Below are positions 1-6,980 of a stretch of 64,000 bases of DNA, in pieces (the stretch's first letter is position 1; the number at the start of each line of letters is the position of its first letter). Position numbers and translations under genes: made by a program. This DNA is from Gemmatimonadota bacterium (GTDB lineage Bacteria > Gemmatimonadota > Gemmatimonadetes > Gemmatimonadales > Gemmatimonadaceae), in the NCBI GenBank assembly GCA_023249305.1, contig JAHFCU010000003.1, positions 51,975 to 115,974 of the forward strand, read 5' to 3'. Under the pieces are notes generated by a model that saw only the letters and a program-made list of their open reading frames with translations, was not told the DNA's origin and ran no database searches.

Positions 1-351
1 GTCGAGGCGGTCGCGCAGAACGCATTCACGCTCCTGGATGTGGACACCGCCGCGGCGCGGGATCCAGAGAGCGCCGTTCCGATCTACCCTCGGATCCTCG
101 AGTTGCGTGGGATCGAGGGGTCGGCGCTTGTGCGCTTCGTCGTGGACACCACCGGGCGGGCGGAGGCGGAGTCGTTTCGCATCGTCGAGACCTCACATCG
201 CCTGTTCGCTCAGGCGGTGCGAGACGCGCTACCGCGGATGAAGTTCCGTCCCGCGACGATGGGCGACAGGAAAGTACGCCAACTCGTCGAGATTCCGTTT
301 GGATTTCGGCTCGTCACACGCGGTATGGTCGAGACCAGGCGAAGGCCTTAG
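1..351 (+). CDS. TonB-family C-terminal domain protein, 5' end cut by window
   Basis: The reading frame is open from base 1 and stops at 349-351, so only the last ~116 residues are visible. They match a TonB C-terminal-like fold: the segment GIEGSALVRFVVDTTGRAE, then a helix and a K-FRPA-type strand (MKFRPATMGD), ending in IPFGFRL. Proteins of this type couple inner-membrane energy to outer-membrane receptors, or are periplasmic relatives of TonB. A similar domain recurs in the lipoprotein at 30607-31077. The gene converges on the permease gene at 392-1615. The N-terminal anchor cannot be seen, so a true energy transducer is likely but not proven. Confidence 0.75.
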   Translation, partial: VEAVAQNAFTLLDVDTAAARDPESAVPIYPRILELRGIEGSALVRFVVDTTGRAEAESFRIVETSHRLFAQAVRDALPRMKFRPATMGDRKVRQLVEIPFGFRLVTRGMVETRRRP

Positions 352-391
352 CCGCGCCTTGTGCGCCGCCGCGACGGGCGCTGACCGTCGC

Positions 392-1615
392 CTACTCGTA
401 GCGGAGCGCGACGATGGGATCCATGATTGCTGCGCGACGCGCGGGATAAACGCCGAAGATCACGCCGACCGCAGCGGAGAATCCAAAGGCGAGCGCGACC
501 GCGGTGGATCCGACTTCCGTAGTCCATCCCATGACCTTTGTGAAGGCCGTGGCGCCGCCGGTGCCGACGAGAATGCCGATCGCGCCGCCGACGAGGCAGA
601 GCACGACGGCCTCCACGAGAAACTGGAACATGATGTTCAGCCGCGTCGCGCCGAGCGCCTTGCGAATGCCGATCTCGCGAGTGCGCTCCGTGACGGAGAC
701 GAGCATGATGTTCATGATGCCGATGCCGCCGACGATCAGCGACACGGTCGCAATGCCCGCGAGCAAGAGCGAGAAGACCGCGGTCGTCTCGCCGAGCGTG
801 TTGAGGAAGTCAGCCTGCGAGCGCGTGTTGAAGTCGTCGTCCTTGCCGGTGCGCAGGTGATGCTCGCGGCGCAAGATCTTCTGAATCTCCGCCATCGTCT
901 CGGGGATGTCGTCTTCAGACGGCGACAGCACGCTGATAGAGCGCACGCGGTTCTGCCCGAGCACGCGGAATCGCGCTGTCGTGATCGGGATCAGGACCTG
1001 GTCATCCGGGTTGTTGAATGGCGAGGCCTGGCCCTTTGACTTGTACACGCCAACCACCGTGAACTGGATGCCGCGTATGCGCACGTTCTCACCGATGATC
1101 GCTTCGGCCGTCTGCAGGCCAAGGTTCTCAATCACCGTCGGACCGACGACGGCCAAACGCTGCCGCGAGTTATCCTCGGCGGTCGTAAAGAACCGTCCAG
1201 CCGCCATCTCGTACTTTCGCACCTGAGGGAAGTTCGAGGTCACGCCGACGATCTGCGTGTTGGTGTTCTTGTTCAGATACTGGACCTGCAGATTGCCCGA
1301 CATCTCGGGCTGCACGGCGAGGATATTCTCGCCGCGATCTTCGAGCGCTTTCGCATCCTCGAGCGTCAGGCGGGCGCTGCCGAACCCCGTGCGCACGCCG
1401 CCCTGGCCCATGGCCTGGCCCGGACTCACCGTAAGCAACGTCGTACCGAGGGCCGCAATGCGGTCATTGACAGCCTTCTGCGCGCCCCGGCCGAGCGCGA
1501 CCACGGCGATCACCGCGGCGACACCGATCACGATGCCGAGCATCGTGAGCAGCGAGCGCAGCTTGTTCGCACGCAGTGCGCCCAGCGCGACCATGATGGT
1601 TTCGCCGAAGAGCAT
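392..1615 (-). CDS. ABC transporter permease, MacB/FtsX type, without ATPase domain
   Basis: This 407-residue protein starts MLFGETIMVALGALRANK and has a first membrane helix at about residues 20-42 (LGIVIGVAAVIAVVALG). A periplasmic MacB-PCD-like domain follows at about 45-275. The FtsX-type core with three more helices occupies 280-400 and carries the typical TERTREIGIRKALGA segment. MacB of E. coli fuses an N-terminal ATPase to this part; here that domain is absent and no ATPase gene is adjacent. The gene is last in a minus-strand operon after tolC and the membrane fusion protein (4 bp gap to the latter). The product probably forms a tripartite exporter with them, using an ATPase encoded elsewhere. 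The substrate is unknown. Confidence 0.88.
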   Translation of the reverse strand: MLFGETIMVALGALRANKLRSLLTMLGIVIGVAAVIAVVALGRGAQKAVNDRIAALGTTLLTVSPGQAMGQGGVRTGFGSARLTLEDAKALEDRGENILAVQPEMSGNLQVQYLNKNTNTQIVGVTSNFPQVRKYEMAAGRFFTTAEDNSRQRLAVVGPTVIENLGLQTAEAIIGENVRIRGIQFTVVGVYKSKGQASPFNNPDDQVLIPITTARFRVLGQNRVRSISVLSPSEDDIPETMAEIQKILRREHHLRTGKDDDFNTRSQADFLNTLGETTAVFSLLLAGIATVSLIVGGIGIMNIMLVSVTERTREIGIRKALGATRLNIMFQFLVEAVVLCLVGGAIGILVGTGGATAFTKVMGWTTEVGSTAVALAFGFSAAVGVIFGVYPARRAAIMDPIVALRYE

Positions 1616-1618
1616 CGC

Positions 1619-3490
1619 TTAGCCCCGCGGACGAGCCGTCGCGCCGCCGCTCTGCTGACCGCCGCCCGGCTGACCGCCGCCACCTGGGCCGCCGCCCGGC
1701 GCACGTCCGCCACCCGGGCCACCCGAGGCGCCGCCGAGCGGGCTGCCGCCGCCCATCATTTGGCGGGCACGATCATTGGCCGCCTGACGCTGCGCTTGCA
1801 TCGCCGCCGCGGAGAGGAGCGCGACGCGCTCCCCTTCCTTGAGTCCATCGAGTACTTCGGTGTAGTCGTAGTTCGCCACACCGAGGCGAACGACGCGAGG
1901 CTCCCACGCGGAGTCAGCCTTGAGCACGAATACCAAGCCTGAGCGACTGCGGTTGCGCAAGCCCGGCGCCTGCGGCACTTCGACGGCGCGACCAGGCTGG
2001 TCGCCGCGGCTGCTCTGGCCACTGGCTTGCGCTCCGCCTGCGCGGCCACCGGTGCGTTCACCCGAGCGACCGCCGGCCGTGCCACCCCCCGCGCCACCCC
2101 CCGCTCCACGCATACCACCGCCCATACCGCCGCCATTGCCGCCTTCGCGGCGGCGGCACCCGCCCGCGATGCGCGAGTCAACACCGAGCTTTGTGTACAG
2201 CTCCTGCATCTGCGTGAACATCGCGCGCCGATCGGCGTCCGGATTGCGCAGCTGCTCGCGCATGGCATCGAGCTGCTTGGCCACCGCCGGCTGCTTCTTG
2301 AGCGCCTCGGTCACCTTCTGGCAATCGGCATCGGTGACTTCGACTTGCTGGAAACCGCCTCCCCCTTGGCGATCAGCGCTCTGCGGGAGAAGGTCCACTT
2401 CACCGTTGCTGGTTTGCGGGCGGCCGCTCTGACCCCCCTGGCCGCCGCGAGTGCCACCCTGGCCGCCGCGGTTGCCGCCCTGACCACCGCCATTGAATCC
2501 GCCGAAGCCGCCGCCCATGCTCGACCGAAGCTGCGCGCGCACGCTGTCGGGATTGAGGTTGAGGAGCGGCGCGATCGTTTGGACTTCACGCACGTTGCGA
2601 ATGGCGTCGTTCGGAATTGCGAGCACGCTCGTGCGGCGATCCACGAGCACGGACGCCTCACCGTTCATGCCCGGCTTGAGCAGCCCGTCTTCATTGCTGA
2701 GTGAAATAAGCACGGGGAACATCGTCACGTTCTGCTGGACGACAGCCTGCGGCTCGACCTTCTCGACCTTGCCGTGGAACGGGCGGTCGGGGAAGGCATC
2801 CACCGTCACCGTGGCTTCCTGTCCCTTCACGATCTGTCCGATATCGGTCTCGTTGACGAGCGCCCGCGCGCGGACGAGCGACAGATCCGCCATCTTGAGG
2901 ATGGTGGAGCCGCCGCCGACGGACGATGTGCCAGCCTGAATGACCTGACCGAGCGAGACCGTCTTCTCGATGACCGTTCCCAGCACGGGGGCACGCACCG
3001 TGGCATCCTCGAGACGCTGCTGTGCGAGGTCAAGCGCCGTCCTGGCGCGAACGAACGACGCCTGCGAATTGGCGTAGTCAAGGTTTGCCGTTTCATTCTC
3101 GGTGGCGGTAATGATGCGCTGCTTGAACAACTCGTCCGAGCGCTTCTTCTGCGCCGTGGACGTGGTCAGCTTTGCCTGCGCCGCGTCGAAGTCGGCCTTC
3201 GACTGCTCCGCCGCATTGGTGAGGTCGCGCGTGTCGATCTGGACGATGAGATCACCGGGCTTGACGTTCGAGCCGACTTCGACGGTCATCTTCGTGATCT
3301 GACCCGACGCCGTCTTGGATTTCACCTCAACAACCGTGATCGGCTCGATGATTGCGGTGGCGGTGGCGTCCACGACGACGTCGCGGCGCGTGACGGGGGC
3401 GGTCTGGATCGCGATCGGTTTTTCGGACTTCTTGCTGCAGGCGACAAGAGTCGACAGCGCGGCGAGGGCAAAGAGGAATCGGCGATTCAC
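1619..3490 (-). CDS. Periplasmic adaptor (HlyD/MacA-like membrane fusion lipoprotein)
   Basis: I place the start at the GTG at 3488-3490, which has GGAG six bases upstream and gives a clean lipoprotein signal (MNRRFLFALAALSTLVACS). An ATG at 3529 overlapping the tolC stop is the alternative start. The mature protein has the lipoyl/barrel-sandwich part, a coiled-coil hairpin (about 95-160) and the beta-barrel (VRAPVLGTVIEKTVSLGQ, KGQEATVTVDAFPDRPF, LKPGMNGEASV). It is 623 residues, against about 400 for typical adaptors. The excess is a Gly/Gln-rich stretch, a helical insert with Cys residues and a second Gly-rich stretch, placed before the last domain (LVFVLKADSAW...VRLGVANYDYTEVLDGLKEGERV). 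It bridges the permease to TolC. Confidence 0.87.
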   Translation of the reverse strand: MNRRFLFALAALSTLVACSKKSEKPIAIQTAPVTRRDVVVDATATAIIEPITVVEVKSKTASGQITKMTVEVGSNVKPGDLIVQIDTRDLTNAAEQSKADFDAAQAKLTTSTAQKKRSDELFKQRIITATENETANLDYANSQASFVRARTALDLAQQRLEDATVRAPVLGTVIEKTVSLGQVIQAGTSSVGGGSTILKMADLSLVRARALVNETDIGQIVKGQEATVTVDAFPDRPFHGKVEKVEPQAVVQQNVTMFPVLISLSNEDGLLKPGMNGEASVLVDRRTSVLAIPNDAIRNVREVQTIAPLLNLNPDSVRAQLRSSMGGGFGGFNGGGQGGNRGGQGGTRGGQGGQSGRPQTSNGEVDLLPQSADRQGGGGFQQVEVTDADCQKVTEALKKQPAVAKQLDAMREQLRNPDADRRAMFTQMQELYTKLGVDSRIAGGCRRREGGNGGGMGGGMRGAGGGAGGGTAGGRSGERTGGRAGGAQASGQSSRGDQPGRAVEVPQAPGLRNRSRSGLVFVLKADSAWEPRVVRLGVANYDYTEVLDGLKEGERVALLSAAAMQAQRQAANDRARQMMGGGSPLGGASGGPGGGRAPGGGPGGGGQPGGGQQSGGATARPRG

Positions 3491-3525
3491 GAGGTGCTCC
3501 GAATGGGACGTCGGTCGGTGTCTGG

Positions 3526-4830
3526 TCACTTGAGGTCGCGGCCGATGAGGGCCTCAACCTGGGCCTTGGCGATGCGGGCGTCGTAGCGCGCCTGAATCAG
3601 CGCGGCACGAGCCTGGTCGAGCGTCGTCTGCGAGGTCAGCAGGTCGAGCAGGACGGAGGCGCCGAGGGCGTACCGCTGCTGCTGCACGCGCAGGTCCTCC
3701 TCGGCCGCGTCGACGGTGGCCAGCTGGATGGCGACACGCTGCTCGGCGGTGCGGAAGGCACCGAAGTACTGCACCAGCGACTGCTGCTGCGCGAGCTTCG
3801 CGTCGCGCAGCGCGGCCATGGCGTTGTCCTCCGCCACAGTCGACCGCATGAGATTCTCTTCCCGCGTGAAGTTGTTGAACAGCGTCCAGCTCAACGTGAG
3901 GCGGAAACTCGTCTGCTTGGGGATGCGGCCGCTGCCGAAGTCGAACGTTTCGGCGGTGTTGTTGCCGCTCAAGCTGTACGACGAGGAGACGGTAGGCAGG
4001 TACGGGGTGCGCGAGGCCCTGCGGGCGGCCTGCGCCGACACGAGCGCAGCTTCTGCGGAGCGAACGGTCGGACCCTGCATGGCCAGCGCGTTGAGGGCTG
4101 CACTGTCGAGCACGATGCGACCCATCTCTGCGGTATCGGCCGGCGTGGCGGTGACCACGTCCGTGGAGCCGATCAATCGCGAGAGGGCGGCGTTCGCGAC
4201 GCGCAAGTTGTTCTGCGCGGTGAGCAGTGCGAGCCGCGCGTTGCCGACCTGGATGGCGCTGCGCAGCGAATCACTCTTCGTGGCCGCGCCGGCGTGAACC
4301 TTCGCCGTCGACGACTTGAGCTGTTCGGCGGCCTGCTCGAGCTGCCGCCGGGCGGCGCTCTCGCTCTCGCGAGCGGCGAGCACGGCGAAGTACTGCTGCT
4401 TCACTTGTAGCGCCACGTTGTAGAGTTGGGACGTCTCGCTTGCATCGGCCGCGTCAACATTGGCCTGCGCCGACTTGAGGTTGTACCAGCGGCGGCCGCC
4501 GTCGAAGAGCTCGAGGTTGGTGGAAAGCCCACGCGAGTACGACCACGGGACGCCGCTGTACGGCACCAGCTTTCCCTGGAAGAACGTCTCGCCGCCTTGG
4601 CGTGAGCCGGAGCCGTTGGCGGAGAGCGAGGGCAGGTATTGACCATACGCCGAGCGCACGGCGGCACTGGTGGTGCGCAGCGCGTTGCGCGCCGTGACGG
4701 CCGCCGGGTTGTTGCGCTGCGCGAGGCGCACGGCCTCGTCCAGCGGAATGGGGCGTGCGCCATCGCCCGCCGGCTGCTGGGCGGCGAGGGCGAACGGCAC
4801 GGCGATCAAGAACAAGGAAACACGCGTCAT
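3526..4830 (-). CDS. TolC-family outer-membrane efflux protein
   Basis: The protein has 434 residues. A signal peptide (MTRVSLFLIAVPFALAAQQ) is followed by the classical start of TolC repeats (PIPLDEAVRLAQRNNPA), and the two-fold repeated Ala/Gln-rich helices end with LLDLLTSQTTLDQARAALIQARYDARIAKAQVEALIGRDL. Members form the trimeric outer-membrane duct of efflux and type I secretion systems. The gene lies just upstream of the adaptor gene, with a 4 bp overlap if the adaptor ATG is used. It sits 3 bp downstream of the Spy-like sensor gene. All the genes from the sigma factor at 6218 to the permease at 392 are therefore likely one transcript. Confidence 0.9.
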   Translation of the reverse strand: MTRVSLFLIAVPFALAAQQPAGDGARPIPLDEAVRLAQRNNPAAVTARNALRTTSAAVRSAYGQYLPSLSANGSGSRQGGETFFQGKLVPYSGVPWSYSRGLSTNLELFDGGRRWYNLKSAQANVDAADASETSQLYNVALQVKQQYFAVLAARESESAARRQLEQAAEQLKSSTAKVHAGAATKSDSLRSAIQVGNARLALLTAQNNLRVANAALSRLIGSTDVVTATPADTAEMGRIVLDSAALNALAMQGPTVRSAEAALVSAQAARRASRTPYLPTVSSSYSLSGNNTAETFDFGSGRIPKQTSFRLTLSWTLFNNFTREENLMRSTVAEDNAMAALRDAKLAQQQSLVQYFGAFRTAEQRVAIQLATVDAAEEDLRVQQQRYALGASVLLDLLTSQTTLDQARAALIQARYDARIAKAQVEALIGRDLK

Positions 4831-4833
4831 GTC

Positions 4834-5199
4834 CTATTTCTTCTCCTGCGCGCGGGCTTTCTGGTCCCGCTGCATCTGTTCATACACGCGCTGTTGGTTC
4901 GGCGTGAGGACCGCCGAGATCTTCTGCCGCGCGAAGGCGCGGATCGAGTCGAGCTGCGAACGAATGGGCACGACGACGACCGACTCCGCCCGGAACCGCG
5001 AATCGAGAATGCTATCCACGGCGGACCGCTGATCCGTTGTGAGCTTCAGATCCTTGGCAAACCGGTCCCGCATGGCACGGCCGGACGTCCGCGTGGTGCT
5101 GTTGGCCAGCAGCAGCCGATCAACGGCGACACCGACCGCGGCGCCAGCCACTGCCGCCGCGAGGTAGAACGCCAAGGCCAGTTCTTTGGTTCGCGTCAT
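4834..5199 (-). CDS. Membrane-anchored Spy/CpxP-like periplasmic sensor (module 1)
   Basis: This 121-residue protein has an N-terminal membrane anchor (LALAFYLAAAVAGAAVGVAVD, about 7-27) and a periplasmic all-helical part. Two L-T-x-x-Q motifs are visible, LKLTTDQ and LTPNQ, exactly 40 residues apart. This motif pair marks the Spy/CpxP/CnrX-like (LTxxQ, Metal_resist) helical hairpin family, which senses metals or unfolded envelope proteins. It sits between a one-helix membrane protein with an ECF sigma factor gene and the tolC efflux genes. This order resembles CnrH-CnrY-CnrX, so I infer a periplasmic signal sensor that controls the exporter. The ligand is unknown and no Cys is present. Confidence 0.75.
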   Translation of the reverse strand: MTRTKELALAFYLAAAVAGAAVGVAVDRLLLANSTTRTSGRAMRDRFAKDLKLTTDQRSAVDSILDSRFRAESVVVVPIRSQLDSIRAFARQKISAVLTPNQQRVYEQMQRDQKARAQEKK

Positions 5200-5229
5200 G
5201 GAATGTTCAGGAGAGGGGAGCGCGGCGCG

Positions 5230-5610
5230 CTACCGCCCGTTGATGTAGTTGTAGGTGGTCTGCCGATCAGTTTGCCCTTCGCGAATGGCAATGGTCGGGC
5301 CACTGGCGGCTGGGCCGACAACCGACTCATACGCCATCTCGCGCTGTTCGGCGCGCGAGCGCAGGAAGAGGGAACCGGCAACGATGAGGGCGAAGCCGGC
5401 AGCGATCAAGCCAAGGCGCACCCACTGCGTGGGCACGGCCCACCAGAAGTCGAGCGACTCGCCCGCGGCGATGCGGTCCATGATGCGCTGCTCCAGCGCG
5501 CTCCAGTATCCGGGCGCGTCGGGTGCGGCGTACATCTGCCGCAGGGCGGTCGTCAGTTCCGCATCACCCTCGTCGGACACAAGGTGCAACGGCGTGTGGT
5601 CATTGGTCAT
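5230..5610 (-). CDS. Single-helix membrane protein, probable anti-sigma factor (module 1)
   Basis: This 126-residue protein has a cytoplasmic-type N-terminal segment of about 65 residues (with YWSALEQRIMDRI), one membrane helix (RLGLIAAGFALIVAGSLFL, about 66-84) and a short periplasmic tail. Its ATG overlaps the stop of the ECF sigma gene by 4 bp, the usual arrangement for a sigma/anti-sigma pair. I see no zinc-binding HxxxCxxC motif, so it is not a ZAS-type anti-sigma. By position and topology it corresponds to CnrY-like proteins. Its function is inferred from context only. Confidence 0.6.
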   Translation of the reverse strand: MTNDHTPLHLVSDEGDAELTTALRQMYAAPDAPGYWSALEQRIMDRIAAGESLDFWWAVPTQWVRLGLIAAGFALIVAGSLFLRSRAEQREMAYESVVGPAASGPTIAIREGQTDRQTTYNYINGR

Positions 5611-6218
5611 TGGGAACTCCGCAGCTGTTCAAGAAGCCGGCGCAGCGCAGACCGCGCATAGTGCAGGTCAGATCGTGCCGTCCCCTCAGGAATGCCAAGT
5701 AGCTTGCCGATCTCGGAATGCTTGAATCCTTCCACATCGTGCAGCACGATCACCGCGCGCTGCCGCTCGGGCAGGCGCTCGAGTGCCGCCCGCAGACGCA
5801 GGCGCAATTCGTCAGATTCCGCGGGATCGCGGAACGGTGAAGCGATGGTCTCGGGCAGATCGTCAGCATCGCGCACCTTCCGCCGGCGCGTGATGTCGAG
5901 CGACGCGTTGGCGACGATGCGATGCAGCCACGCGCCGAAGGCTTGGTCGGGTAGGAAGCGGTGCAGGGCGCGGTAGGCGTGGAGGAACGCATCCTGCACC
6001 GCGTCTTCCGCATCCTCGTGCGTCATCACAATTGCGCGCGCCACCGCATAGGCCCGCCGCTGGTGGCGGCGCACCAATTCGGAGAACGCCTCGAGCTCAC
6101 CGCGCTGGGCGGAAAGCACGAGCGCCTTCTCGTCGTCGGGGCGGTCAGGCGTCGTCACGCGTCGGCGGATGTAGCCGGACAGCGTCACGGACGCCGGACG
6201 CAGGGCAATGGTGTTCAT
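5607..6218 (-). CDS. ECF RNA polymerase sigma factor (module 1)
   Basis: The start is taken at the ATG at 6216-6218 (MNTIALRPAS), giving 203 residues; an upstream TTG start would add 20 unconvincing residues. Sigma region 2 is clear (AFSELVRRHQRRAYAVARAIV, then DAEDAVQDAFLHAYRAL). A linker and region 4 follow, with the helix-turn-helix GFKHSEIGKLLGIPEGTARS. It directs RNA polymerase to a small set of promoters, presumably including its own. It heads the operon that ends in the TolC/adaptor/permease genes and is coupled by ATGA to the putative anti-sigma gene. Confidence 0.9.
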   Translation of the reverse strand: MNTIALRPASVTLSGYIRRRVTTPDRPDDEKALVLSAQRGELEAFSELVRRHQRRAYAVARAIVMTHEDAEDAVQDAFLHAYRALHRFLPDQAFGAWLHRIVANASLDITRRRKVRDADDLPETIASPFRDPAESDELRLRLRAALERLPERQRAVIVLHDVEGFKHSEIGKLLGIPEGTARSDLHYARSALRRLLEQLRSSQ

Positions 6219-6288
6219 CGCGTCTCGTCTGGAGGGGCACCCCTTGAGACGCGCGACGGGCCGAGAACGTTGACGCAACAGGGCGCAC

Positions 6289-6870
6289 CTAAGCCCCCGC
6301 CAGTCCGAGGGGCACCGCGTTGGCCTTCAGCGCCTCGACCACGAAGGCAATGTGCACGTCGAGCGCAACGCCCAGTTCCGCGGCGCCGTGCAAGATGTCC
6401 TCGCGCGAAACACCCCGGGCGAAGGCCTTGTCCTTCATCTTCTTTCGCACGGACGAGGGCTCGAGATCGAGAATGCTCTTGCTGGGCCGCACGTACGTGG
6501 CTGCCGTGATGAGGCCGCACAACTCGTCCACGGCAAAGAGCGACTTGGCCATCGAGGACTCGCGCGTCGAGTGGGTGTAGGCGGCGTGCCCCATGATTGC
6601 GGCGCAAATCTCCTCGGAGACGCCAAGGCCGCGCAGGTGCCGCACGCCATGCGACGGATGTTCATCGGTGGCCGAGTGTGCGTCGTTGGGGAACCGCTCG
6701 TAGTCAAAGTCGTGAAGCAGGCCGGCGAGACCCCAGGTCTCCTCATCCGCACCGAACTTGCGCGCATACGCGCGCATCGCCGTCTCGACAGCGAGCATGT
6801 GCTTGCGGAGCGATTCGCTCTGCGTCCATTCGCAGACGAGAGTCCAGGCAGCCGTGCGATCAAGAGACAT
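6289..6870 (-). CDS. HD-domain hydrolase
   Basis: This 193-residue protein has an HD-type metal-dependent phosphohydrolase domain: SLRKHMLAVETAMRAYA gives the first His, GLLHDFDYERFP the HD doublet, and GHAAYTHSTRESSMAKSLFAVDELCGLI the following His and Asp. Members act on nucleotides or other phosphoesters; short HD proteins of this type have no fixed substrate. The ATG at 6868-6870 fits. The gene stands alone between the two sigma-factor operons on the same strand, so readthrough from upstream is possible. Confidence 0.75.
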   Translation of the reverse strand: MSLDRTAAWTLVCEWTQSESLRKHMLAVETAMRAYARKFGADEETWGLAGLLHDFDYERFPNDAHSATDEHPSHGVRHLRGLGVSEEICAAIMGHAAYTHSTRESSMAKSLFAVDELCGLITAATYVRPSKSILDLEPSSVRKKMKDKAFARGVSREDILHGAAELGVALDVHIAFVVEALKANAVPLGLAGA

Positions 6871-6980
6871 TGAATGGGGCGGAAAGTAGACGAGAGAGAA
6901 AGGCGATCAGCGGATGGGCAATTTACGAACGGTGACCGTCCGTGGTGTACCCAGAAGCAGCCCGCCGGCCGCCCTAGGGC

